Positions 1 to 8,321 of a DNA stretch of 36,683 nt are shown in pieces. Location: NCBI GenBank assembly GCA_910588105.1, contig CAJUQD010000026.1:1-36683 (forward strand). Reading direction: 5' to 3'. The notes under the pieces are model-generated. The model saw nothing but the letters and a program-made list of their open reading frames with translations, made no database searches and was not told the DNA's origin. Within the stretch, counting starts at the first letter, position 1. Every line of letters begins with the position of its first letter. Made by a program: the position numbers and the translations under genes. The stretch is from an uncultured Oscillospiraceae bacterium (GTDB lineage Bacteria > Bacillota > Clostridia > Oscillospirales > Oscillospiraceae).

Positions 1-91
1 GGCGGTCTATCTCTTGTTTTCGGTTGCTTGCTTCTTTACCGTACATGAGCATTGACGCCGGGTGTATCATAAGGAAGCAGCTTGCCAACCG

Positions 92-468
92 TCAGGCGTT
101 TCCGCTCAACTGGCACACAATCCCGGCCTCGGCATTGGTGACCTCCATGGTATACATCCCATCGGCCAGGGCGGAAGAAGCAGGCCCAGAAGGTCAGTGC
201 CAGCACGGCTGCGAGTACCAGACAATGCCGATTTTCACGCCAAGGTTCAGCTTCTCCTTGGGCTTCGTCTTCCCCAGGAACACGAACGGGGCAGCGGCGA
301 TGACGGCGGTGTCCAGCGCCACCAGCAGCACCAGCCGGTAGGGGGAGAGGTGACTGATGGGGCGGCTACGGCGGCGTTGTTGGCCTGGATGCAGAGGATG
401 TTGTGGCAGGTCCGGCGCATCTCCTGATAGGCGGTGTTGGTGCTGTTGCCCAGGTAGCTGCTTATCAT
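92..468 (-). pseudogene. Decayed small membrane-protein gene
   Basis: Reading the minus strand from an ATG at 468 gives MISSYLGNSTNTAYQEMRR and onward to about position 355. The protein-like signal then moves to a second frame (SPYRLVLLVALDTAV, a membrane helix, then FVFLGKTKPKEKLNL). It moves again to a frame with LVLAAVLALTFWACFF, and ends in a third frame at a stop at 92-94 (MYTMEVTNAEAGIVCQL). At least two frameshifts are therefore needed to restore one protein of about 125 residues with two hydrophobic helices. The start overlaps the stop of an upstream fragment by ATGA, as in a former operon. I do not recognise the family. The look is that of accessory or mobile-element cargo, but that is a guess. 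Confidence 0.45.
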
Positions 469-578
469 GGGTGGTTAAGCCCTCCTTTCACCACCACCTC
501 AAAGGCGTTCAGGTACAGTTTCTGCATGGTCTGCTCGTGGGACAACACGGAGATGGACAGGAGGAGCACCGCGCCAGC
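465..578 (-). pseudogene. 3' fragment of a gene upstream of the decayed membrane gene
   Basis: On the minus strand an open frame after a stop at 579-581 encodes about 37 residues including SVLSHEQTMQKLYLNAFEVV. It ends at 465-467, overlapping the ATG of the next decayed gene. A protein-like stretch (SLIKLARC) sits just upstream in another frame, so this is probably a frameshifted tail of a larger gene and not a complete one. The family is not recognised. Confidence 0.3.
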
Positions 579-627
579 TTAATCAGGGAGCTGTAAAAAT
601 TTCCAACAATATTTTCAAATTTCCGTC

Positions 628-656
628 TTGCACTTTTTGAATTTTTGTGCTATGAT
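628..656 (+). promoter_or_regulatory. Distal sigma-A promoter of the LacI gene
   Basis: TTGCAC (628-633) and TATGAT (651-656) are separated by 17 bases, close to the sigma-A consensus in an AT-rich stretch. Transcription would start near 663, just before the palindromic operator at 671, an arrangement suited to autorepression. Confidence 0.6.
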
Positions 657-670
657 TTTATCAAGCAAGA

Positions 671-680
671 TAAACGTTTA
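671..680. promoter_or_regulatory. LacI-type operator in the regulator's own leader
   Basis: TAAACGTTTA is a perfect palindrome with the central CG typical of LacI/GalR-family operators. Its core AAACGTTT is shared with the palindrome at 1965-1976. It lies just downstream of the predicted start of the distal promoter, so a bound repressor would block transcription of the regulator gene. Confidence 0.6.
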
Positions 681-743
681 CATGTTGATTATTATATACT
701 TATCGACTGTTTTTGTTAAAAAATATGAAAATGCCCCGTAGCA

Positions 744-772
744 TTGCATTCCTCCCGGTTTTGTTGTATGAT
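744..772 (+). promoter_or_regulatory. Proximal sigma-A promoter of the LacI gene
   Basis: TTGCAT (744-749) and TATGAT (767-772) are spaced by 17 bases, predicting a start near 779 and a leader of about 60 bases before the ATG at 839. The promoter falls inside the reading frame that extends upstream of 839, which supports 839 and not an upstream codon as the protein start. Confidence 0.5.
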
Positions 773-838
773 AAAGTTATCAGATCTACAAAATCAGCGT
801 TGTTTGAAACCGATTGCCAGGGAGCGGGGGGTGTTCAT

Positions 839-1903
839 ATGGGCGAACGGCGGGGAAAGTACCCCACAATTAAGGATGTCGCCAGGCTGGCCAACACATC
901 CACAGCGACGGTATCCTATGTGCTGAGCGGGAACACTGACCGGCTGATCAGTCTGGAGCTTCGGGACAGGGTGCTGGACGCGGCGGAGGAGCTGCATTAC
1001 ACCAAGAGCGCCGTGGCCTCCAGCCTGCGGGTAAACCGGCGGGGGCTAGTCTTCCTGCTCATTCCCCAGTTCAGCAACATCTACTTTACCCGCGCCTGCG
1101 AGAGCCTGGAGGATGTGATTATTGCCAACGACTTCCTGCCCATGATCTGCGACACCCGGGAAGACCCGGAACGGGAGCGCAAGCTCATAGAAAACGCCGT
1201 GGCCCAGCGGGCGGACGGTATCATTTTGGGGCCCACCAGTTCGGGCTGGAAGAATACTGCCATCCTGCGCAAACTCAATATCCCCTATGTGGTGGTAGGG
1301 CGGGAGATCTCCCCGGACAAGGACAGCCAGGAGGAAAGCGACACCTATTTTGTGGGGGACGACAGCTACCAGGCGGGATTTCTGGCAGGCCAGTGCTTTG
1401 CTCGGAACGGCCACCGCCGTATCGGCGTTATTGAGTGGAATGGCACCGTGTCCAGCGCCATGGATCGGAGCATGGGCTTTTACGAGGGGATCCGCAGGCA
1501 GCTTCGGAATGGGGGCAGCCTGGAGGTGGAATCATCCGACGTGCTCAGCACCGAGGAGGGCTACCGCCTCACCCGGGAGCTGCTCCAGCGTACCCGGCCC
1601 ACGGCACTGTTTTTCGGCTATCACAGCTATGCGCAGGGGGGTGTGCGGTATCTGGCGGAAATGGGCCTGTCCGTCCCCGAGGATATCTCCGTCATTATGG
1701 TGGGCACTCCGGATTGGGCGCAGTTCTCCTCCCCCAAGTACCACACCATTTACCAGAGCGAGGACTGGGTGGGCTCCACGGCGGGGCGTATCCTTATGGC
1801 CCAGCTCCAGGGGGAGGAAAGCCCTCTGCTGACAAAGAGGCGCTACATCTGCCCTTGCCAGCTTATTGAGGGAAACAGCGTAAAGGATTTAACCAGGCTA
1901 TGA
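839..1903 (+). CDS. LacI/GalR-family transcriptional regulator
   Basis: This 354-residue protein is probably the repressor of the adjoining catabolic cluster. Residues about 10-30 form the helix-turn-helix (TIKDVARLANTSTATVSYVL). The hinge helix follows near 55-63 (AVASSLR), with the leucine that LacI proteins insert into the central CG of their operators. The rest is a periplasmic-binding-protein-like effector domain (GIILGPTSS, YFVGDDSYQAGFLAG, GYRLTRELL). The frame stays open to a TTG at 713, but the ATG at 839 places the helix-turn-helix at the normal distance from the N-terminus and follows a purine-rich GGAGCGGGG. Matching palindromes lie before it (671), between it and the permease (1965, 2060) and before the symporter unit (15713). 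The effector is unknown; the pathway substrate or an intermediate is the obvious candidate. Confidence 0.93.
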   Translation: MGERRGKYPTIKDVARLANTSTATVSYVLSGNTDRLISLELRDRVLDAAEELHYTKSAVASSLRVNRRGLVFLLIPQFSNIYFTRACESLEDVIIANDFLPMICDTREDPERERKLIENAVAQRADGIILGPTSSGWKNTAILRKLNIPYVVVGREISPDKDSQEESDTYFVGDDSYQAGFLAGQCFARNGHRRIGVIEWNGTVSSAMDRSMGFYEGIRRQLRNGGSLEVESSDVLSTEEGYRLTRELLQRTRPTALFFGYHSYAQGGVRYLAEMGLSVPEDISVIMVGTPDWAQFSSPKYHTIYQSEDWVGSTAGRILMAQLQGEESPLLTKRRYICPCQLIEGNSVKDLTRL

Positions 1904-1964
1904 GCGAGATTATCGGCCTCCAATTTGCGATACGCGAAGGAGGAGGCCGATAAAAAGTAATAGA

Positions 1965-1976
1965 GTAAACGTTTAC
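1965..1976. promoter_or_regulatory. LacI-type operator 1 of the catabolic operon
   Basis: GTAAACGTTTAC is a perfect 12-base palindrome in the 288-base gap between the regulator and the permease. No convincing -35/-10 pair is visible in this gap, so the promoter itself is not assigned. The site also resembles a CcpA cre box, so catabolite control is a second possibility. Confidence 0.65.
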
Positions 1977-2059
1977 ATATATGGAATCATGTGGTTTATC
2001 AAGAGAATCCACGTGGTGGGCATTCGAAAACGGATGATGAAGCAGTTTTTTTTCGCTAT

Positions 2060-2071
2060 GTAAACGATTAC
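2060..2071. promoter_or_regulatory. LacI-type operator 2 of the catabolic operon
   Basis: GTAAACGATTAC differs from the upstream palindrome by one base and is identical to the site at 15713-15724. The two sites before the permease are centred 95 bases apart, about nine helical turns, which would allow looping by a tetrameric or paired repressor. Confidence 0.6.
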
Positions 2072-2191
2072 CTCGAAAGGCAGCATCTTGCGAGGAGAGG
2101 AGGGAACGGCAAGGGCAAGGCGTCTGTGGAACAGCCCTGCGTTCCGCAGACGGAACGAAACCAACGACAACGCAGAAGGGAGAAAATTGGT

Positions 2192-3823
2192 ATGAAGGAT
2201 CTGAATCTCGGCAACGCAAAAGTGCCGCCTGACCTCCTGCCCTCCAAGCCTGAGGAGCGCAACTGGGGGATCTACAGCTTCTTTGCGCTGTGGATTGGCA
2301 TGGACATCGGCATACCCACCTATTACCTGGCTTCCAGCCTCATCTCCGGGGGCATGAACCTGCCCTGGGCCATGATCACCATCCTGCTGGCCAACGTGAT
2401 TATCGCCTTCCCTATCCTGGCCAACGGCCATGCTGGCGCGAAATACGGCATCCCGTCCACCATCTACTGGCGTTCGGCCTTCGGCTTCCGGGGGGCCAGC
2501 GTGGCGGCCATCATGCGCGGCATTGTGGCGGCGGGCTGGTGCGGCATCCAGTTTTGGATCGGCGGCTCTGCGCTGAACACGGTGCTCAGCCTGCTCTTTC
2601 CCGCCTGGGGCCAGTGGGCGCCGGGTATATGGATCTGTTTCGGCGTGTTCCTGGTGGTGAACATCTTCATTCTCATCAACGGCCTGGGCGTTATTAAGAA
2701 AATGGAACATTGGTGCGCTCCCATGCTGGTCATCTGGATGGTAGTGCTGCTTATCTGGGCGCGCACCAGCGCGGGCAGCTGGGGTCCCTTGGTGAACCAG
2801 ACGGGCAAATTCGCCACCACCGGCGAATTTATCGCCTTCTTCATCGTGGGCTTGAACGCCAACATCAGCTACTGGGGCTCTATGCCGCTCACTGTCACCG
2901 ACTTTACCAAGGTTTCCAAGGATCAGAAGTCCCACATGGTTGGCCAGTTTGCCGGCATCCCCACTGGCATCGTGGGGCTGGCCCTGGTGGGCTCCCTGGT
3001 CACCAGCTGCACTGTGGTGATGTTCGGCGAGGCTATCTGGGATCCCGTGGCCCTCACCGGCATGATCGGAAACGTATGGCTGGTTGTCGGCATGATGTGC
3101 TTCCTGATGATTGCCACCCTCACCACCAACATCGCTGCCAACGCCCTGACCCCTGCGGTAGCTATCGTCCACCTTACAGGCGGTCGGCTGAACTTCAAAT
3201 GGGCGGCCATTGCCCTGGGCGTGCTGGGCGTGGCCATCCGCCCCTGGGTGCTCATCAACGACATGGGCGTCTACATGAATTTCTTCCTCAACGGAGGCGG
3301 TGCGCTGCTGGGGCCCATCATCGGCATTACCATCTGCCACTACTTTTTCGTCTGCCGGACGGAGCTTGACCTGCGCAGCCTCTACGTCCCCGAGGGGGAG
3401 GCCATGTTCGAGAACCTGAAAAAGTTTGCCCTGCCCACCTATGCGGGCTGCTGGGGGGCCAGCGCGATTATGCTGCTGGTGGCGTTCCTGGCCCCGGCCG
3501 GCTGGGCTGGGGCGGTGTGCACCCTGGGCTGCACCATGCGCTTCTCCATGGTGGCGATGGCGGTTATCGTGGCGGCGCTGGGCCTGCTGGTGTTTATCAA
3601 TCGCAACGGCGGCATCAACCCCGTCAGTATGCTCACCATGGCCATCACCTTTATCGTGATCTTCCTGGGGCTGTGGGTGGCCCCGCTGCACTGGCTGTAC
3701 GATGCGTCCATCATCGTGGGCACCCTGGTGGGTATGCTGGTATACTTTGCCCTCATGGCGGCTGCGGACAAGAGCTTTTTGGCGCGGAAAAAGGCCGAGC
3801 ATGCGGCCGCCGCGGGAAAGTGA
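2192..3823 (+). CDS. NCS1-family cytosine/uracil/allantoin/hydantoin-type permease
   Basis: An integral membrane symporter of about 543 residues, expected to have twelve helices, that should import the heterocyclic substrate of the cluster. The NCS1 signature is clear near the N-terminus: WGIYSFFALWIGMDIGIPTY, then YGIPSTIYWRSAFGFRGA, then RGIVAAGWCGIQFWIGG. Characterised relatives move cytosine, uracil, allantoin or 5-substituted hydantoins; the hydantoin carrier Mhp1 uses sodium. The length is slightly above Mhp1. The ATG at 2192 is chosen because AGGGAGA precedes it and because the longer open frame to 1991 runs over the operator at 2060. It is the first gene of the cluster, followed after 10 bases by the carbon-nitrogen hydrolase. 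The family is secure, the substrate is not. Confidence 0.9.
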   Translation: MKDLNLGNAKVPPDLLPSKPEERNWGIYSFFALWIGMDIGIPTYYLASSLISGGMNLPWAMITILLANVIIAFPILANGHAGAKYGIPSTIYWRSAFGFRGASVAAIMRGIVAAGWCGIQFWIGGSALNTVLSLLFPAWGQWAPGIWICFGVFLVVNIFILINGLGVIKKMEHWCAPMLVIWMVVLLIWARTSAGSWGPLVNQTGKFATTGEFIAFFIVGLNANISYWGSMPLTVTDFTKVSKDQKSHMVGQFAGIPTGIVGLALVGSLVTSCTVVMFGEAIWDPVALTGMIGNVWLVVGMMCFLMIATLTTNIAANALTPAVAIVHLTGGRLNFKWAAIALGVLGVAIRPWVLINDMGVYMNFFLNGGGALLGPIIGITICHYFFVCRTELDLRSLYVPEGEAMFENLKKFALPTYAGCWGASAIMLLVAFLAPAGWAGAVCTLGCTMRFSMVAMAVIVAALGLLVFINRNGGINPVSMLTMAITFIVIFLGLWVAPLHWLYDASIIVGTLVGMLVYFALMAAADKSFLARKKAEHAAAAGK

Positions 3824-3833
3824 GGCACACAGT

Positions 3834-4658
3834 ATGAGAAACGTGACCATTGGCCTGGTTCAGCTGGAGAGCAGGGTGGGTGACAAGGCCTATAACCTGA
3901 AAGAGTCGGAGCGGCTGGTTCGGACGGCGGCGGCCCAGGGCGCGCAGATCATCTGCCTGCCGGAGCTGTTCGTCACGGGCTATAACTTGAACACCTTCGG
4001 CGAGGGGCTGTACGATCTGGCGGAGGGGCTCAGCGGGCCCGCCATCACCGCCATGCGGGCCTTGGCCAAAGAGCTTGGGGTCTATCTCATCGCCCCCATC
4101 GCCCTCCAGGCGTATACCACCCGGCCTCTGAACAACGCCGCCGTGGTCATAGACGACCAGGGCGAGGTGCAGGGGACCTACAGCAAGAACCACCTGTTCG
4201 GCGACGAGTGCGTCTACTTTACCCGCACCGGCGAGTATCCCGTATTTGACACCAAATACGGCAGGATCGGCATTATGATCTGTGCCGACAACAACTACCC
4301 CGAGCCCGCCCGAATCCTGGCCCTCAAGGGGGCGGAGATTATCTTCATGCCCGCGGCCTGGCGGGTGCAGGAGTCGGACATCTGGCCGCTGCTCATTCGG
4401 TGCCACGCCCTGGAGAACAATGTCTATGTGGCGGCGGCCAACCAGTACGCAAACATGGGCGACCTCTTCCTCTTTGGTCATAGCATGATCGCCGGTCCCC
4501 GGGGCCAGGTGGTTGAGGAGCTGACGCAGGAGGGGGGCGGGCTCATTGTCCGCACCGTCGATCTGGACGAGATCTATGCCTGCCGGGCCAATATGCCCAG
4601 CCTGAAAGACCGCCATCCCGAGGACTATGGCGTGTTCTGCGCGCCGGTATCCCAATAG
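3834..4658 (+). CDS. Carbon-nitrogen hydrolase (nitrilase superfamily), carbamoyl-amidase-like
   Basis: A 274-residue cytosolic hydrolase that attacks an amide or N-carbamoyl bond through a cysteine thioester. The Glu-Lys-Cys triad is visible: Glu44 in LPELFVTGY, Lys118 in YSKNHLFG and Cys150 in MICADNNYPEPAR. Family members include beta-ureidopropionase, N-carbamoyl-amino-acid amidohydrolase, N-carbamoylputrescine amidase and omega-amidase. In this setting a ureido-acid or amide is the likely substrate. The ATG at 3834 is 10 bases after the permease stop and has only a weak ribosome site (GTGAGG), so translation may be coupled. The cluster also has a carbamoyltransferase and carbamate kinase, so this enzyme may act on a second ureido or amide group instead of duplicating that step. 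Confidence 0.88.
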   Translation: MRNVTIGLVQLESRVGDKAYNLKESERLVRTAAAQGAQIICLPELFVTGYNLNTFGEGLYDLAEGLSGPAITAMRALAKELGVYLIAPIALQAYTTRPLNNAAVVIDDQGEVQGTYSKNHLFGDECVYFTRTGEYPVFDTKYGRIGIMICADNNYPEPARILALKGAEIIFMPAAWRVQESDIWPLLIRCHALENNVYVAAANQYANMGDLFLFGHSMIAGPRGQVVEELTQEGGGLIVRTVDLDEIYACRANMPSLKDRHPEDYGVFCAPVSQ

Positions 4659-4670
4659 CAGCCCCGCTCT

Positions 4671-4700
4671 CCCCCCGCCGCCTGTTTCGCAGGGCGGGGG
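4671..4700 (+). other. Strong intercistronic hairpin without U-tract
   Basis: A run of six C and GCCGCCTG pairs with CAGGGCGGGGG around a TTTCG loop, with one bulged G. It is followed by CGGGGCCAAAGG and not by a T run, so a classical intrinsic terminator is unlikely. It could stabilise or delimit mRNA segments between the hydrolase and carbamate kinase genes. Confidence 0.5.
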
Positions 4701-4772
4701 CGGGGCCAAAGGTTTCAGACGGCGCGCCCGCCGTTTGGAATAGATAATCGTGCAGTTTAGGAGGAGAACGAT

Positions 4773-5699
4773 TTGAAGAAAATTGTGATTGCCCTGGGCG
4801 GCAATGCCCTGGGCAGCACTCCGGCGGAGCAGCTGGAGCTGGTGCGGCAGACCGCCAAACCCATCGTGGACCTCATCCAGGAGGGGAATCAAGTGGTCAT
4901 TGCCCACGGGAACGGCCCCCAGGTGGGCATGGTCAACCTGGGCATGAGCACTGCGGCGGAGGCTGGGGCCATCAAAAGCGATATGCCCTTTCCCGAGTGC
5001 GGCGCCATGAGCCAAGGATACATCGGCTACCACCTGCAAAACAGCATCGGCAACGAGCTGGCCGCTCGGGGACTGGCAAAGGACGTGGCCACCGTTGTTA
5101 CCCAGGTGCTGGTGGACGAGGCCGACCCCGCCTTCCAGAAGCCCACCAAGCCCATCGGCGCTTTCTATGACAAGGCTGCGGCGGAGAAGATCGCGGCAGA
5201 AAAGGGTTATACCATGGTGGAGGATGCCGGACGGGGCTACCGCCAGGTGGTGCCCAGCCCCAAGCCTGTCGACGTGGTGGAGAAGAATGTGATCCAATCC
5301 CTGATTGACGCGGGCCATGTGGTGATTGCGGCAGGCGGCGGCGGTATCCCGGTGATCCGAAAGGACGGCCGCCTGTTGGGTACCCCGGCGGTGATCGACA
5401 AGGACTTCGCCTCCGCTAAACTGGCGGAACTCATCGGCGCGGATATGCTGGTCATCCTCACCGCGGTGGACCGGGTGGCCATCAACTGGGGCAAGCCGGA
5501 GCAGAAATCCCTGGGCGGGATGAGCGTGGCGGAGGCGGAGCGCTACTGCGGTGAGGGACACTTTGCCCCAGGCAGTATGCTGCCCAAGGTGCAGGCGGCC
5601 ATATCTTTTGCCAAAGCGGGGGGTACGGCCATCATCGCCAGCCTGGAAAACGCCGCCGCTGCCCTGCGGGGCGAGAGCGGCACCCACATCACAAAGTGA
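4773..5699 (+). CDS. arcC: Carbamate kinase
   Basis: A 308-residue amino-acid-kinase-fold enzyme that transfers phosphate from carbamoyl phosphate to ADP, giving ATP, ammonia and carbon dioxide. The length equals the family norm. Motifs are intact: IALGGNAL at the N-terminus, VIAHGNGPQVG near residue 45, AAGGGGIPV in the nucleotide region and HFAPGSMLPKVQAA near the C-terminus. The start is a TTG at 4773 after a strong TAGGAGGAGA. There is no arginine deiminase or other arc gene here; the partner is the carbamoyltransferase at 14676. This makes the kinase the likely ATP-yielding step of the pathway, as in anaerobic allantoin, agmatine and creatinine use. Confidence 0.95.
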   Translation: MKKIVIALGGNALGSTPAEQLELVRQTAKPIVDLIQEGNQVVIAHGNGPQVGMVNLGMSTAAEAGAIKSDMPFPECGAMSQGYIGYHLQNSIGNELAARGLAKDVATVVTQVLVDEADPAFQKPTKPIGAFYDKAAAEKIAAEKGYTMVEDAGRGYRQVVPSPKPVDVVEKNVIQSLIDAGHVVIAAGGGGIPVIRKDGRLLGTPAVIDKDFASAKLAELIGADMLVILTAVDRVAINWGKPEQKSLGGMSVAEAERYCGEGHFAPGSMLPKVQAAISFAKAGGTAIIASLENAAAALRGESGTHITK

Positions 5700-5717
5700 G
5701 CGGAAAGGACGAGCGCC

Positions 5718-6878
5718 ATGAAATCGGAAGTGATCAGCGTAAAGTGCTCCATCGTCCGGGGCGGCACCAGCAAGGGCATCTTCATCCTGGAGAACGAACT
5801 GCCCAGCGACCCGGTCTTGCGGGACAAGTACGTGCTGGAGATCTTCGGCAGCCCCGATGTGCGGCAGATCGACGGTCTGGGCGGCGCAGATGTGCTGACC
5901 AGTAAGCTGGCCATCGTGGGCCCCTCCTCCCGGGAGGATGCCGACGTGGACTACACCTTCGGTCAGGTGAGCTTTGTGGACGCCAAGGTGGACTACAAGT
6001 CCAACTGCGGCAATATCTCCGCCGGGGTGGGGCCCTTTGCCATTGATAACGGCCTGGTAAAGGCGGTGGAGCCGTACACCACCGTGCGCATCCACCAGGT
6101 TAACACCGACTCTATCATCAACGCCAAGGTGGAGGTGAAAGACGGCCGGGCGGTGATTGAGGGCGGCCTTCACATCGACGGCGTGCCTGCCCTTGGCTCC
6201 ACCGTGGAGCTGGACTTCTCCGACAGCGTGGGGTCCATCACCGGCAAGCTGCTGCCCACCGGGAATGTCACTGACACGATCACCACGCAGGACGGAACCT
6301 CTTATGAGGTGTCCATTGTGGACGCGGCCATTCCCACCGTGTTTATCAAGGCGGAGGCGCTGGGGCTGGAGGGCATCGAGACCCCTGCCCAGATCGAGGG
6401 CAGCGCCCCCCTCATGGCCCGGATTGAGGAAATCCGCGGCCGCTGCGCGGAGAAGATCGGCTTGACCGACAACTGGGAGCAGTCTACCCAGAAATGCCCC
6501 TACGCCCCCTTCTTCGCCGTGGTGTCTCCCAGCAAAGCCTACCATACCTTCGACGGCAAGGACGTGGCGGCGGAGGAAATCGACCTGGTGAGCCGTCTGC
6601 TCTTTATGCAGAAGATGCACAAGACCCATCCGGTGACGGGAACCGTGTGTATGTCCACCGCGGCCCGGGTGCCCGGCAGCATTGTGGAGCAGGTTCTCAG
6701 CCGGCGGGGCCGGGAGAACCGCAAAATTATCATTGGCCATCCCGCCGGGGTGATCCCGGTGGTGTCGGAGCTTGAGACGGAGAACGGGACCTATAACCTC
6801 AAAACCGCCGCCATCCTCCGCACCGCCAGAACCATCATGGACGGGCAGGTATATGTCCGCAAATCCCGCATCCAATAA
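5718..6878 (+). CDS. PrpF-family double-bond isomerase (methylitaconate/aconitate isomerase-like)
   Basis: A 386-residue cytosolic protein with the PrpF two-lobed diaminopimelate-epimerase-like fold. Motifs: RGGTSKG at residues 14-20, IDGLGGADVLTSKLA at 51-65 including the lysine conserved in the family (Lys63), and SNCGN around Cys97. Known members shift a double bond or change cis/trans geometry in unsaturated carboxylic acids: 3-methylitaconate isomerase in nicotinate fermentation, the 2-methylaconitate enzyme of the methylcitrate cycle, and 4-oxalomesaconate tautomerase. It starts 18 bases after carbamate kinase with AAAGGA upstream. Lying next to a PrpD protein and an aconitase-like pair, it probably handles a branched or substituted unsaturated dicarboxylate left after nitrogen removal. 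The exact substrate cannot be read from sequence. Confidence 0.9.
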   Translation: MKSEVISVKCSIVRGGTSKGIFILENELPSDPVLRDKYVLEIFGSPDVRQIDGLGGADVLTSKLAIVGPSSREDADVDYTFGQVSFVDAKVDYKSNCGNISAGVGPFAIDNGLVKAVEPYTTVRIHQVNTDSIINAKVEVKDGRAVIEGGLHIDGVPALGSTVELDFSDSVGSITGKLLPTGNVTDTITTQDGTSYEVSIVDAAIPTVFIKAEALGLEGIETPAQIEGSAPLMARIEEIRGRCAEKIGLTDNWEQSTQKCPYAPFFAVVSPSKAYHTFDGKDVAAEEIDLVSRLLFMQKMHKTHPVTGTVCMSTAARVPGSIVEQVLSRRGRENRKIIIGHPAGVIPVVSELETENGTYNLKTAAILRTARTIMDGQVYVRKSRIQ

Positions 6879-6901
6879 AAAATTTCAGGAGGAAGATTAC
6901 C

Positions 6902-8287
6902 ATGAACAAGACGATTGCAGCCCAGATTGCCGAAGTTGCGGTGGCCACCACCTACGACAAGCTCCCCGCCGAGGCCGTCACCAAGGCCAAGATGCTCACC
7001 CTGGACGTGCTGGCCTCCATGGTGGGCACCCGGAACGTGATCTCCAGCGAGATCGCCCGTGAGATCTCCGAGGAGCTGGCCGGACCCGCCGAGGCCACCA
7101 TCGTAGGCTCCAAAGACAAGGTAGCCGCCCCCAACGCCGCCTTTGCCAACGCCATCCAGTGCTATGGCCTGGATTTCGTGGACGACCACAACGAGTCCAA
7201 CGCCCACCCCTCCCCCGCCACCTTCCCCGTGGGCATGGCCCTGAGCGAGAGCCTGAAGAAGAGCGGCAAGGACTACATCGCCGCCGTGGCCATGGGCAAC
7301 GAGGTCGTGTGCCGCATGGGAACCGCCTACCTGGGCGATATGTACTATCAGGGTTTCCACCCCACCAGCACCTGCGGCATGATGGCCGCCAGCGTCACTG
7401 CCGCCAAGCTCCTGGGCCTGGACGTGCAGAAGACCATCTACGCCCAGGGCATCGCGGGCAGCATGGTGTCCGGCCTGATGGCATGGAACACCGAGGGCTC
7501 CTTCACCAAGCGCCTCCAGGCCGGCCACCCCGCCATGAACGCCATCATCGCCGCCCGCATGGCCTCCAAGGGCTTCAACGGCCCCTCCGACATCTTTGAG
7601 AGCAAGGACGGCCTGCTCCACGCCTACTCCTTCCAGGACCACTATGACCCCAAGTATATCACCGAGGGCCTGGGCGAGGACTGGACCTTCACCAAGTCCA
7701 GCATCAAGGTCTACCCCTGCTGCCGTTACTCCGGCGGCCATCTGGACGCCTGCCTGGAGATCGTGGCCAAGCACCACCCCAAGGCCGAGGACATTGAGAA
7801 GATCGAGATCCGCTCCTCCAAGTACACCATGCACCTGCTGGCCGAGCCCTGCAAGTGGGCGCCCCGGAACATTGTGGATCTCCAGTTCAGCATGCCCTAC
7901 CAGGCGGCCATCGCCTTCAAGAACGGCCAGTTCACCGTGGACGAGCTGAACGAGGACTATATCAACGACGAGCTTGTCAAGCGCCTGATCGCCAGCACCA
8001 CCGTGGTGATGGACGACGAGTTCGAGCGCCGCTATCCCGCCCACTACTCCAGCGCTGTGACCATCACCATGAAGGACGGCACCCAGTACACCGCCACCGT
8101 GGACGACCCCAAGGGCGACTGGCGCAACCCCGTCACCTATGAGGACGTGGTGAACAAGTTCCGCTACCTGGCCAACCGCACCTACGGCGACAGCGCCCGC
8201 ACCGAGGCCATCGTGGAGTTCGTCAACAGCCTGGAGAACCAGCCCGACATGTCCAAGCTCATGGAGCTGGTCAACGACGTGAGGTAA
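6902..8287 (+). CDS. MmgE/PrpD family protein
   Basis: A 461-residue member of the family that includes 2-methylcitrate dehydratase, cis-aconitate decarboxylase and iminodisuccinate epimerase. The conserved early segment GLDFVDDHNESNAHPSPATF (residues about 86-105) corresponds to the family's Asp/His active-site region, and the all-helical N-terminal part plus alpha/beta C-terminal part fits the length. A good AGGAGGA lies 8 bases before the ATG. The gene is 23 bases behind prpF-like, a pairing also seen in methylcitrate-cycle operons, but there is no methylcitrate synthase here. Dehydration, decarboxylation and epimerisation all remain possible. The family call is firm. Confidence 0.92.
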   Translation: MNKTIAAQIAEVAVATTYDKLPAEAVTKAKMLTLDVLASMVGTRNVISSEIAREISEELAGPAEATIVGSKDKVAAPNAAFANAIQCYGLDFVDDHNESNAHPSPATFPVGMALSESLKKSGKDYIAAVAMGNEVVCRMGTAYLGDMYYQGFHPTSTCGMMAASVTAAKLLGLDVQKTIYAQGIAGSMVSGLMAWNTEGSFTKRLQAGHPAMNAIIAARMASKGFNGPSDIFESKDGLLHAYSFQDHYDPKYITEGLGEDWTFTKSSIKVYPCCRYSGGHLDACLEIVAKHHPKAEDIEKIEIRSSKYTMHLLAEPCKWAPRNIVDLQFSMPYQAAIAFKNGQFTVDELNEDYINDELVKRLIASTTVVMDDEFERRYPAHYSSAVTITMKDGTQYTATVDDPKGDWRNPVTYEDVVNKFRYLANRTYGDSARTEAIVEFVNSLENQPDMSKLMELVNDVR

Positions 8288-8321
8288 GCGCCCCGCAGCG
8301 GCAGGAAAGGAGGCGGCGGCC

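Noticed and set aside
24..596. Plus-strand open frames in the first 600 bases
   Set aside because: They overlap each other, have low-complexity Arg/Cys/Gly/Trp-rich products and no ribosome sites. The protein-like signal is on the minus strand.
713..838. Longer LacI protein starting at TTG 713
   Set aside because: The extension contains a good promoter, has no ribosome site and would put 42 extra residues before the helix-turn-helix.
4773..5699. Arginine deiminase pathway
   Set aside because: Carbamate kinase is present, but there is no arginine deiminase or arginine/ornithine antiporter, and the carbamoyltransferase has an HPLP motif.
3753..6875. A 1040-residue minus-strand open frame
   Set aside because: It is the antisense shadow of four well-supported plus-strand genes in GC-rich DNA, with His/Gly/Ala-rich composition and no recognisable domain.
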